This document shows, piece after piece, positions 46,801 to 56,782 of a stretch of 64,000 nucleotides of DNA (position 1 is the first letter of the stretch; each line of letters begins with the position of its first letter). Made by a program: the position numbers and the translations under genes. The stretch comes from Tricholoma matsutake. Its lineage: Eukaryota; Basidiomycota; Agaricomycetes; Agaricales; Tricholomataceae. Below the pieces are notes generated by a model that was not told where the DNA came from, did not search any database, and saw only the letters and a program-made list of their open reading frames with translations. The stretch is taken from positions 8,866,001 through 8,930,000 of the forward strand of contig AP026544.2 of the NCBI GenBank assembly GCA_026075535.2, in the 5' to 3' direction.

Positions 46801-47608
46801 AACTACCGACAAACCGACTGGCCCGAATGGTTGGCAATTGCTGAATTTTCCCACAATAACAAATTCCATTTGGTTACTCATATGTCACCCTTTTTTGCGA
46901 ATTATGGATATCATCCTCGCATGGGAGTAGAACCCAGAAGGGAAGTCAAGGTACAGTCAGTAGAAGATTTAGTATCTAAGATGCAAAAGGTACAAGAGGA
47001 AGCAGAGGCGGCATTGAAGAAAGCACGTGATGACATGATGCGACATGCAGATCGTACTCGAGCACGCGCTCCAGAGTACAAAGTTGGTGACTTGGTATGG
47101 CTAAGTACCAAGGACCTGAATATTCCATGACCTTCAAAGAAACTTACGGAGAAACAAGTTGGCCCATATGCAATCTCTAAAGTGATCTCGCCTAATGCAG
47201 TAGTGCTAAAATTACCCCAATCATTTAAGATTGATCCTGAGATTAACGTATCCTGCCTATGCCCTTACCATCTGCCCACTATTCCTGGCCAACAAACTAC
47301 TCCGCAACCTCCAATAATGGTAGAAGGTGCTCCAGAATACATAGTTGAAGAAATTCTAACTCACGTCTTCGACGGAACAAATTGGAGTTCTTAATAAAGT
47401 GGAAAAACTATACTGATGAAAATAATTTGTGGGAACCCAAAGAGAATTGTAAGCAAGTGCATAACGCGATTGCCCAATTCTTTAAACGTAATCCGAATGC
47501 TCCGCATCGCATTGCGAGAATGGTGTATGAGGGGATGAAATTCTGGCCTTACCAAAATTTCACAGAGGGGACAAACATAATATTTTCTCGCCTGGAAGTC
47601 GAGGCATA
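43795..47608 (+). pseudogene. pol: pol polyprotein (PR-RT-RH-IN-chromodomain), five in-frame TGA
   Basis: Aspartic protease LLDSGATG at 44038-44061. Reverse transcriptase from about 44700 ([32 protein letters not shown], then FIDDILIF at 45148-45171). RNase H from about 45580 (ESDASNFATGAVL, DHQNLQYF, ADALSRR). Integrase has a zinc H2C2 module (HHNTPIARHPG...CDMC, about 46255-46385), DFITGLP for the first Asp, SDRPQFAS for the second (one residue shorter than the usual SDRGPQF) and HPQTDGQTERMNQELEQ for the Glu. The C-terminal chromodomain (YIVEEILTH, then after a frame change FLIKWKNYTDENNLWEP) would direct integration to marked heterochromatin. Stops at 43963, 45031, 45469, 46201 and 47128 are all TGA in place of expected Arg. 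Confidence 0.93.
47337..47510 (+). other. Chromodomain of the integrase, frame-shifted
   Basis: EYIVEEILTHVFDG in frame 1 and EFLIKWKNYTDENNLWEP with VHNAIAQFF in frame 3, joined over about 47380-47390. The aromatic residues (Y, W, Y) expected for methyl-lysine reading are present, but the frame change would remove the domain from the product. Confidence 0.8.
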
Positions 47609-47620
47609 AAAGGGGGATAA

Positions 47621-48021
47621 TGTTAGGAAACCACCCCATTACCTAATAAACTTTCATTTTATTTTATGATGTTGAATTACACTACATGACGCCAAATGAT
47701 GCTACATTTTGATAGTGTGAGAGTTTTATTTCACATGCATCAAAATGTATGCGCATGTACGAGTGCATCGGTAACAACAATGTACAATATATGTAACATA
47801 GTATATAAACCCTAAATATATGCCTAGGGGACCCCAGTTGTGTTCTCTTAGGTATTCCACCTACGTTTTCAGTGTGAAAGGCCTATCTCAACAAACTCAC
47901 CTATTAATAACCCCTTGCATCAAAACCATCAATTCCCCCATCACGAGCGCGGATCCCGCCCCCTTCTTGTAGAGAGAACCCGCACAGTCTTAGCTAGCAG
48001 ATAGTGGGTGTCGCCCTAACA
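47621..48021 (+). repeat. Right LTR (401 bp)
   Basis: Identical in length to the left LTR and differing at 15 sites, 14 of which are CpG/TpG/CpA transitions. It is preceded by a purine-rich tract AAAAGGGGGATAA at 47609-47620, the likely polypurine tract, and followed by CTACT. Confidence 0.95.
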
Positions 48022-48026
48022 CTACT

Positions 48027-48925
48027 GTTCCCATCCCCATGTCCCCATCACCCCATCCCCATCACCCCATCCCTATCTCCTTATCCCCCCTCCTCCTCAC
48101 CCCATACCCCCTCCCCCCATGTCCCCATCCCCATCACCCCCTCCTCTTTACCCCCTCCCCATCATCCCATCACCCCCTCCCCATCACCCCATCACCCCCT
48201 CCCCATCACCCCATCACCCCCTCCACTTACCCCCTCCCCATCACCCCATACCTATCTCCTCATCCCCCTATCCCATCACCCCTTCCACTTTACCCCCTCC
48301 CCATCACCCCATACCTATCTCCTCATCCCCCTATCCCATCATCCCCTCCCCTTTACCCCCTCCCCATCACCCCCTCCCCATCACCCCCTCCACTTTACCC
48401 CCTCCCCATCACCCCATACCTATCTCCTCATCCCCCTACCCCATCATTCCCTCCCCTTTACCCCCTCCCCATCACCCCCTCCCCATCTCTTCATTCCCCC
48501 CTCCTCTTCACCCCATCCCCCTCTCCCCATCCCCATCACCCCATCACCCCATCCCCATCAACTCCCCCCTGCCCCTCCCCCTCCCCATCAACTCCCCCCT
48601 CCCCCTCCCCATCAACTCCCCCCTCCCCCTCCCCATCAACTCCCCCCTCCCCCTCACTGTTCCCCTCACTCCCCTCCTCCTCACCCACTCTCACCCTCCC
48701 CCCCCTCCCCCCACTTACCCACTCACTCTCCCCCCTTACCCATTCACCTCCACCCATTCACTCCCTCCCCCTCACCCTCACCCATTCACCCCCTCACTCC
48801 CATCCTCACCCTCACCCCCCTCCTCCTCCCCCTCATCCACTCCCCCCTCACTCTCCTCCCCTCCCCCTCCCCAGTTTCCTCTCACTCTCCCCCCTCACTC
48901 TCCTCCTCCTTTCACTCAGCTCACC
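48027..48925. repeat. C-rich array (CCCCATCA family), copy 2
   Basis: Longer counterpart of 40655-41385, about 900 bp, with an extra internal block of CCCCATCAACTCCCCCCT units. Frames up to 323 codons are repeat artefacts. Confidence 0.9.
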
Positions 48926-49018
48926 CAGACAAAAATTCAAACTCAGCTATATTTGTCAGGATTGGTCAGACCTGACTAAGGCTGACCAATTTTACATAAT
49001 CATTCCATAATCATTCCC

Positions 49019-49833
49019 ACGAAATAGATTATAGATTACATAGTTGACATAACATTCAGCAGGTTTTCATACACCTTGCGTGTGGGCTGATGCATATGTT
49101 TGTCAGCATTTCTGTTTTTGGAAAGCGTGCTTCTAACGCACGCCCGGCGCCGCGGCCGCATACACCCATGGCCAACATACAACATACACCTGTCATCTAT
49201 TGTTGGGAGGCAAGCCGACTATCACAAGTAAGTAGAGTCACACGGCGACCATAATTAGTAGTCCGTAGTCACACCCATGGCCAACATACAACATACACCT
49301 GTCATCTATTGTTGGGAGGCAAGCCGACTATCACAAGTAAGTAGAGTCACACGGCGACCATAATTAGTAGTCCGTAGTCACACAATAATAAGCACTTACC
49401 CAGTGATACCTAATGGTGGCTTGCCTCCCAACATCTATGATTAGATCTGGATGTGGAAGGCCCAAGTTGTCTGATTGAAAGAACACCGGTAAGTACGGCA
49501 TTTCTGAATCACTGATTAGGGACCATGCATGATGCCGTGTATTTACTACTACTACTATACTACTACTGATAGAATCTAAATGGAACTAGGATGTTGGTTG
49601 AGATAGATATCTTCGAATGCTATGCGCTTTAGGGAACTTAGTACATTATCCCCGTTCTTCTACGGCGCCGAGTGGTGGGCTAAATGGCAAACCTAACTAG
49701 GACGTCGGTTGAGATATTTAAAGCAACTATAACTGTATGTTCTAGATAATTCCCGAATTCGCAGTGATTGTGGTACATTGAACCAACCACTTGCATAATT
49801 CAGAGGTTCAGAGCTCAGAGTCATTGAACATCC
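49019..49833. repeat. Transition zone with a 109-bp tandem duplication
   Basis: Two copies of a 109-bp unit (49162-49270 and 49271-49379, starting ACACCCATGGCCAACATAC) follow a GC-rich island (CCGGCGCCGCGGCCGC). TGTTGGGAGGCAAGCC within each unit (49201 and 49310) recurs inverted as GGCTTGCCTCCCAACA at 49418-49433, giving hairpin potential. A short TAC trinucleotide run lies at 49540-49565. No gene. Confidence 0.75.
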
Positions 49834-49878
49834 TTGACAGGTTTCAGTATATCGTCCACTTTTCTATCAAGCAAAATC

Positions 49879-50637
49879 ATGATGCTGCCAGCGGTTTCAG
49901 ACCTCCCCAACGTCAGGATATACGCGCCGAATGCTATCGGACTGCACGTCCATTACAACGTGAATTCAAATAACACCACCAACAAAACTACCACCGGGTC
50001 CCGGAATGACTCCTCAATATCCCACTCTTATAGCGGGCTCGATGTGGCTGGTGCTGATGTGCATCACGGACTGCTGCCGGACATCCAGGAGAATTTAACT
50101 GGTATGTAATTTGATGTTCACACTGTTAGTGCAGCTAAATATCCTCTACGCTGGCTAGGCTTACCTGGTGAAACAAAAGATGAACCCCTCAGTCCTCTGA
50201 GTTCAAGTCAGGATAACGTCAATCCACCCAAGGAGAACACAGATAATACTCCCGCTTCAAGTTTGCAATATTCCAAGCACTTCAGAGAATCAGCGCGTGG
50301 GGGTGATGGACACAATCCGTCATCACAAACATCAGTTACCTTGGAACAAGGTGGAGACTGTGGCCACGAGCAGTCTCAAAGGTTTGATGCCAGTCTTCCT
50401 ATCATTCCATCTCCTTAGCTCAAAATTAAGTTGGATAGAGGTAACCGTATATGTGAAGAGAGACCTCATACACACCCTTTCCCCATCTGTGGAGGCCTCC
50501 AGGAATTCATCTCGAAGGCCGTGACAAACCGCTTCCGAATCTTCCTCTTCCTCGCTGTTGCTATATGCGTGTTTAAATATTATTGTGATCCTGACAGCTG
50601 TCTGGGTGTTTCTTCATCGCTTTTTGCATCTGTATGA
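49879..50637 (+). CDS. Small hypothetical protein, possibly tail-anchored
   Basis: The start ATG at 49879 (MMLPAVSDLPNVRIYAPN) leads to an Asn/Thr/Ser-rich segment (NVNSNNTTNKTTTGS). A 57-bp intron (50102-50158) joins ENLTG to LPGETKDEPLSPLSSS. A second intron (50382-50418) is less certain: one reading ends at 50524, the other continues as EFISKAVTNRFRIFLFLAVAICVFKYY, a hydrophobic segment that would anchor the protein in a membrane by its C-terminus. The family is not recognised. It is the first gene after the composition change near 49 kb. Confidence 0.4.
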
Positions 50638-50989
50638 CTAGTTTCAAGTTTTATATTGGAAGAGCAGTTACCTATGAAAGGGAGATGCCATGTACGTACT
50701 TCAATGACTTCAGCACCTTGTATAGTTACAGTATAGTGTTAGGGCTCGCCACCGTTAGAGCAATGCAACTTTTTAGAAGCAGTTCGACATCGTTTGAAGC
50801 TCCCAGTTGACAGCCTATAGTGTAATAATCAAGTAATAATGTAATTTTTTGCCCGTTGCTGTCTGCAACCTTGAGCCTAAATCGTATGGCATGCCGAAGA
50901 AAAGGTTCTTATTGATGCCACTGAGTGGTATGACAGGACAAGCTAATGGATAAATCAGAAAAGCTGGTGACTCAAGAGTTTACAGAACA

Positions 50990-51566
50990 GAGCACACTGC
51001 GATGTCAGGCTTGCAGAGTAGAAATTCACATTGGAACAGGCGGGCACAAAAATCTCAACATCCATGAAGGCTCGAAGCATGTCAAATTGAATGTGATCGT
51101 CTAAGAGCTGCCACCTGGCCCAAATCCAGAAACCTGATCAATCGTTGCTCATGTTTTCATTCCTCAAAATGCACCACTTACTGTCACCTATACACGCCCT
51201 GGATATTCAGCAACTACTGACACCGAAGAACAAACCAAAGGTTTTAGCCATGGCAACCAGACCAGAAGAACTTCCACCCCATGCCGATCAGCATGCGTAA
51301 CAAGCGCTCAGGCTCTGGAGCCCGCATCCGATGTCTGTCAAAGCGCGGTTGAACTTCTCGCCAATCTCCACATGACGATCGAGCAAATCCCAGATGATAT
51401 GCCACCGGCCACTACTAAGCATCGCCTGTTTCCTTTTGGAGAAGATCCAGTAAAGTCAATCCATCCAGATGTTGAGGGAAGATCTGTTGAATCCAATGTT
51501 GAAGAATGCTTTCGGGTGGGGGTAGGGGAAATGCAAATCTGTGAAGGAGATGATGACTCGTGGTAG
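50990..51566 (+). pseudogene. Zinc-finger protein of a fungal-restricted family, two stops
   Basis: One plus frame reads CQACRVEIHIGTGGHKNLNIHEGSKH (a CxxC ... H ... H finger of the type found in repeated Agaricomycete proteins), then VAHVFIPQNAPLTVTYTRPGYS, and LLANLHMTIEQIPDDMPPATTKHRL, the second conserved block of that family. TAA after VIV (near 51103) and TGA after PET (near 51136; CGA expected) break the frame. The stretch 50640-50989 before it shows no gene. Nucleic-acid binding is inferred from the finger only. Confidence 0.5.
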
Positions 51567-51569
51567 CTA

Positions 51570-52010
51570 ATGAAATTATTAGGTGCCGTCACCGGCACCG
51601 GCAAAAACCTTGCTTGTGAAGATTGTAGAATCATTACCAGCCTGTTAGTTTCATACTCCCATAGAACAGGCTGGCCCCCTAATCCAAAGTTAGACCCGGA
51701 AAAACCAAAACTACTCAAAGTCAGAATCTGGTTAAATGCCTGTAGCAAAGCTGAACCTGACTTAGAGTAACATTGAGCATGAAGTCAGACTACTCCATGA
51801 CCGGCTTGAACACTGCATTTATGAGAGCAGATGAAAGACCATTGGCCAGAAGTGTCGGAATCCAACTTGCCAGCCACTCACCGCGGGCCGTGACACTATT
51901 TGCACCTGTTGTTTTTTGCATGAACCTTAACTTTCGGGGGTGGGGAGACCTTGCAAGCAAGGTAATTATTACTAAGTTCTAAAGTACTTAGTCAGCACAG
52001 GTCACTAATA
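51570..52010. other. No assignable gene
   Basis: Two plus frames (51570-51770 and 51773-51982) lack recognisable motifs; the first may be an eroded continuation of the zinc-finger gene. Confidence 0.35.
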
Positions 52011-52813
52011 TGACGGTTCCTTTGTACAATTATTATTTTCTGCGCGTGAAGGGATTTCCCGCGCACGCACAATTGTTGTTATCTATTTATCTCCACCTAA
52101 TATCAAGCCCTATCAAGCCCCGTCCTAGCGTGCCCTCCGACCTCGTCCTCTCAGGCTGCAATGTACCTCTAATGTAACTGAGTACTGACAATGCCATCAG
52201 CCAGTTCGGGTGGAGGGCAAGATTGAGTGAGCAGAAAGCTGGCAGTAAGGCCATAGTGGAATCAACAAAGAAACCGTGGGATCCCGAATAGCAAATTCTT
52301 GTTGCTTCGATCATCGATCATTTCAGCCCACATGCACGGTCAACGTTGATCGAACGATGCTTCGTGGCATGCCTTTCCACTGCAAATTATCTTTGCTTTT
52401 TTAATAAGTATCTAATAGTTATATGCTGTACTACTCAGTATTATGAAAATTGAAAATGTATATTTATTATCAGTTGGAATGGCATAATCCATCTTTTCAA
52501 GCAGGTGTAAGGTAATAATTCAATTGGAAATTATGTAGGATTATGTAATAAATGAAAAAAGCGAACGGAAATGATTCGTACTTCATTGAATAGTTTGCTC
52601 ATCGTTGCACACGATGAGCGGGATGCTGTGGCGCATGGTGATGGACCGTGGGAGACGGTCAGCAGATGAATGATCGATGATGATGGGAAACAGGCACATG
52701 GGGGCTGAACTGACATGATGCATGATGCATGATGTTAGATGAGGACAACACCGTTGCGCGCGCGGGAAATCCCTTCGCGCGCGGAAAACAATATTTGTAC
52801 AAAGGAACCGTCA
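52011..52813. mobile_element. TA-flanked MITE (803 bp)
   Basis: Terminal inverted repeats of about 60 bp start TGACGGTTCCTTTGTACAA on the left and end with its reverse complement at 52813; TA flanks both ends (52009-52010 and 52814-52815), the target preference of Tc1/mariner elements. The repeats include the core GAAGGGATTTCCCGCGC, itself partly palindromic. The interior has no transposase. Several left/right mismatches are C/T at CpG. It is a non-autonomous element mobilised, by inference, by a Tc1/mariner transposase elsewhere. Confidence 0.85.
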
Positions 52814-52815
52814 TA

Positions 52816-53411
52816 TACACTAACTCTGAATTCGATCAGCAATCCAGATCTGACTTGGATCTACATGCGGAATCAATGGATGACATAAACAAGTTCCGAG
52901 TTCTCAATTTATTGAGAACACTCGTAGGCCTGTTTGGTGTGGACTCAAATGTCCTCCAGTTCAAAGTTTTCTCCGTACTCGCTCTCTTTAAATTTGTCAC
53001 GAAATTCACACATTACCTGAACAAGAAGTTCATTCCCAGGAACAAAAAGTTTGACAAACCCTCCCCCACTAATTAATCTGTGGGAGTCGGGGATCCCAGC
53101 ATCCATACACAATTTGTCGACAATTTGTGATGATTAAAAATATCACATTATCACCAGGTACTCTAATTAATGTCATGCCTTGACCAAAAGTGGTGCTCTG
53201 GTAACCCATACCCCACATAATTTTCGGAAAATTTGACTCAAAAATTTGGCCGCCCAAAATACTCGTGGGAAAAACTTCGAGGCATGTTTTTAGACGTATT
53301 TCGCCTCACTGTACGGCAGGCATTGTCTAAGTTTGGGTATCGCTGATCAGTTACTATGTAGGACTGTGACACTGTGACACCGCCGTTCAAAATTCTCTTC
53401 AAACCTGCACG
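52816..53411. other. No assignable gene
   Basis: The frame crossing from the MITE (52729-53076) has no motif and is probably chance. The rest should include the promoter of the following gene. Confidence 0.4.
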
Positions 53412-55731
53412 ATGGCGGAGAAGCACGAACGGGCACAAATTGCACTAGAAAACAACATAAAAACTTCCACAGAATCATCGCACATCACTACCGGCCATCA
53501 GACATCTTTGCAGAGCCTTCAAGCGGAAATCACAAGCTTGCGGGTTGAACGAGACGCGTACCGTGGAAAATATGGAAAGGCTCGAACTGATGTCGCATCA
53601 CTACAGGCGCGGTTGGACGAAGTAAACGATCAGGTTGCTGACTTGAAACGCGCCCTTCAATATACACTTGAAGCCGGACACCTCGATCGACCAAAGCCTA
53701 AACATTCTGATCAGGTGATGTTCAGGTAGCTTGTCCAACTGAAATTTGTGTTCACACAAAGTACGCACTTAGGTTCTTTTGACCCTTGCTCCTTCGAATA
53801 TCGTTGAGGAGCACGATCGTAGTGCTCAGCCTGAACCTAATCGCCAAAATGATGATGAGATTGAGTTCGTTGGAATTTCCACGTCTGTGAAAAAATCAGA
53901 GGTACGTGTTTATCTTGAGCAAAGGGTAATCTTAGTTGAGATGACTCATCTCGCGAAGGTCCAGGATAAAGCGGGAGCGGCTCCAATCAAGCTCAGCGTT
54001 TCGTCAGTGGTGAATACCAAATCATCTTCAATCTCGAGGATGGTACCTTATGTCAACACCCTACCTCAGAAGCATTCAATCGAGCATGATCGACCGAGTG
54101 AAGTCAGTGAAATTGAAAATGTCGGTTTGAGTGGAGATTCTCGGTCTGCCAAACGCCGCAAAGTTGAAGGCTCTTCGGTTTCTCGTTGCACGACATCAGG
54201 AAATGTGAGTCCTTTCATACCTTGCTAACGCTGGTATCCGGTGGTTGATGTTTCCATCATCCTTAAAGGTTGGAATAGAGCGTAATTCGAGAGAAAGCGC
54301 TGTGACCTCTGCCAATTCCTCAATTGGCCCGAAGGAAAGTCAACCATTAGAAGTCGTAGTATGTACAAGTACACCATCCCAAATAAATCCGCAATCGCAG
54401 ACAATTGAAGAAGAACCCGTCGCTTCATCTAATATTCAACTCTCCACTACTTCTCCTAATAACGCGAATAACGTACGCAGCACATCCCAATTACTTTCTC
54501 TAACATGCCATTCTCATCCTTCATTTGTAACATAGTCCCCACATCAATTGTGGATTGGTACCAACACAAAAATTAAAGAAGACGCATTAATCCTCTCATC
54601 TTCTCTTGCTTCTGGCTACCTCAATGCATGCAAGCCCCTTAATATAACGCCACCTCCCTCCTCACTTTGTGTTCCTCGGAAATTCCTTCGCCAGATGTAT
54701 GGTGGAAGTGATCAGCAATTCCTCCAATTCATCTCCCCGACACGTAACCCTTCTGGTCGGAAGAAGCGCCGGATTGTATTCCCCATGATCGACATAAATC
54801 CATCAATGCCGTCAGCACCTGGAGATCCTGGGCTGGTATATGCGTCGCGCCATGAGATTTTGGAGGATCCCCCATGGACTCTGTTCTGTAAAGACTCGGC
54901 CGCGAAGCAGGCTGTATGGAGATATCTTGGGGAATATGAGAGTGAGCTGTGTGGCAAGATGAGCGCGGAGCTGTTTAGAAGCCACCCGCGAGCGGTAGGT
55001 GAATCCAATGACTTACGCTGATGGCTTTGCTCACCTGTCATCTTCCTTACTTTAGGTGAGGCAAGCGTGGGGTGATTCAATCTTGAAGACTAAACAGTGG
55101 GATATCTATGTTGCGATGAGAGCGCGCATTGCACTGCGAAAGGTTGATATGCCGCTTCAGGTTGAGCAGGTGGAAGAAGAAATAAAGAATATTCGAAGCA
55201 ATAATGGTCGACCCATTACCGTAGAGGACATCATGGCGGCCCTTGAGTGTGGCGAAGAGGTATTTAATCATTTTGAAATATCATTGTCCTTACCATCGAC
55301 ATCCCACTACATCCCATCAGGCAGTCGATATTATCAAGATGCAATGTGTGTTATATGATCACACTTTCATGGAAGATATGGAGATGAAGTTCCAACTCTA
55401 TTCACCTACTACTCCTGTTCGGCGCAGGATAAATCAGACCACAAGTATTGCAAGGAGGAAAAGCAGAGCCAAGAAAAAAATTGAGGGAGAGCAGATGGAT
55501 GATGCAGGTGCTGGTGCCAAACGTACACGGCAAACTAAAGCCAATGATGATATGCTGGAAGAAGACGACACTTCCCATACCAGCCAATTTCACGGAGCTT
55601 CGAGCCTAGAAACCCCTGCCAAGCGTAGGACCCGAAGTCGGTGGGATGCATCGACTGGTACTCGACTGCCTATTCCCGCAGACGATAATAAAAAACTTGA
55701 CGAGTATGGTGCTATGGACCTCAGACCGTAA
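53412..55731 (+). CDS. DUF6697-like fungal protein, intact
   Basis: The start at 53412 opens MAEKHERAQIALENN, a coiled coil (SLQAEITSLRVERDAYRGKYG) in exon 1 (53412-53714). Later exons begin at about 53773, 54269-54472, 54536-54994, 55056-55259 and 55321-55731, separated by introns of 58-64 bp with GT..AG ends; one more small intron inside 53900-53957 is possible. The middle is Ser/Thr-rich with a basic nuclear-localisation-like SAKRRKVEG. The conserved C-terminal half has VPRKFLRQMYGGSDQQFL, PGLVYASRHEILEDPPWTLF, WRYLGEYESELCGKMSAE, QAWGDSILKTKQWDIYVAMRARIALRK and MQCVLYDHTFMEDME, which I match from memory to basidiomycete DUF6697 proteins (function unknown). The tail is basic (RRKSRAKKKIEGE). 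The start and all joins keep frame; stop TAA. Confidence 0.75.
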
Positions 55732-56782
55732 ACCTCCAACGACGACGTTCTGTAAATTGGGTTCCATGACGGTCAGAGGAAACTCGTAACCAGCCTAAAA
55801 AAATACTAATGTTTGTTTGCTTCGTCCATGAATCTGGATAAACTGGGTAGAAGCATTTTTTTTTCCTTCAGACAACAACCGCAAAAGTGTGTCCAGGCTC
55901 CCACATCATCCAAGTCTGACATGGGTATATTCGTGTGTCACACAAGACGTCAACGTCGATTTCAACAGCGCTACTAAAAACCCTCATCCAATACAGCGGT
56001 GGAACTTGTGTGTTCTTCACAAATTCACAGATCTACCTTCCTCCATACTACTTGTGATAGTATTCAGCCTCTAAGCGATCTAAATCTATAACATGTCTAT
56101 CGAACGATAAGACCCTTATCTCACTGCCTGCTGGATCGTTGCTCGAACTTGTGTGTCTAGCCTTGCAGCGGCAGTTGACCGCCGTATGGCTGTCGCTCGC
56201 TGCGATACTGATTGCACAGCTAAACCGCTCCGTTGAGAACTTGAGCGCTGGGTGGACAGAGTTTGCCAAGGGAGAGAGCGGTGAAATACAGACATCTAGA
56301 GCCGAGACCTAAAATGATCTCTACGGGAGTGGTTTTTTTGCATGGATCTCCAAAATATTTTTGTAAAATCCTGATGGGATATCTGCTCGATCCCAGGTAT
56401 GCGCAAGAGTATGTTTCCGACATGAAAGTCTGTAAATATGTTATCCATCATAAATACATCAAGGATCGCTTCATTTACCTCCGTGCACAACCCCACAGCT
56501 ATAGAGAGACAGTTGGAATGAACAATACATAGAGGATCATAGAATAGAAAGCAGTCCAGGATGCAAAGGAAGCATAGTGGAGAAGGAAGAGCGACTTATC
56601 TTGGAGAGCTCGCCAATCTGGGAGCGGAATAGGATTCATTATTCTCTGAACTGAGCCCAAAGATGGTGGAAGTAGGTGAAGGAAGATGATCAAACCCATG
56701 CTTTAACCTACGCCGACGTGACTGATACATGATACCATAGCCATACTAATAATCTCATCTGTAATTAGGGAAGAAGCCAGAA
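55732..56782. other. Intergenic region with a duplicated importin exon fragment
   Basis: Apart from the importin fragment at 56067-56227 nothing coding is recognised; frames at 56263-56532 have no motif. Confidence 0.5.
56067..56227 (+). pseudogene. Partial copy of importin exon 15
   Basis: CTCTAAGCGATCTAAATCT to GCACAGCTAAAC closely follows 62514-62673, the start of exon 15 of the importin gene 6.4 kb downstream. It differs by a short deletion (GTTTA) and about a dozen substitutions. The copy starts at the exon's first bases and stops inside the exon. It has a frame change and no flanking coding sequence, so it is a fragment, not a gene. Confidence 0.85.

Larger units (their letters stand above)
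41825..48021 (+). mobile_element. Full-length Ty3/gypsy chromodomain LTR retrotransposon, inactive
   Basis: 6197 bp, bounded by two 401-bp LTRs (TG...CA) and a 5-bp duplication CTACT. Internal order is gag with zinc knuckle, protease, reverse transcriptase, RNase H, integrase, chromodomain, which is the order of Ty3/gypsy chromodomain elements. The coding frame carries seven TGA codons and frame changes, so it cannot make a full Gag-Pol by standard decoding. The LTRs differ at 15 of 401 sites. No primer-binding site could be assigned with confidence after the left LTR (42226 onward). Confidence 0.95.
41496..49018. repeat. Tandem duplication, unit 2, interrupted by an LTR element
   Basis: 41496-41824 repeats 40411 onwards (with an extra internal copy of CTTCAGTTGACTTGGGACC at about 41763). 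The match resumes at 48027 directly after the retrotransposon (GTTCCCATCCCCATG, as at about 40650) and runs through the C-rich array to about 49000. The duplication therefore predates the insertion. Confidence 0.8.

Noticed and set aside
5185..47130. TGA reassigned to an amino acid or selenocysteine, to explain the many in-frame TGA codons
   Set aside because: The sites fit Arg/CGA, lie only in repeats and lineage-restricted genes, and the four intact genes at 53-64 kb have no internal TGA. The LTR comparison shows that CpG mutation alone suffices. The standard nuclear code is the simpler reading.
51338..51748. Minus-strand 136-codon frame
   Set aside because: No motif, and it is antisense to the recognisable zinc-finger family frame.
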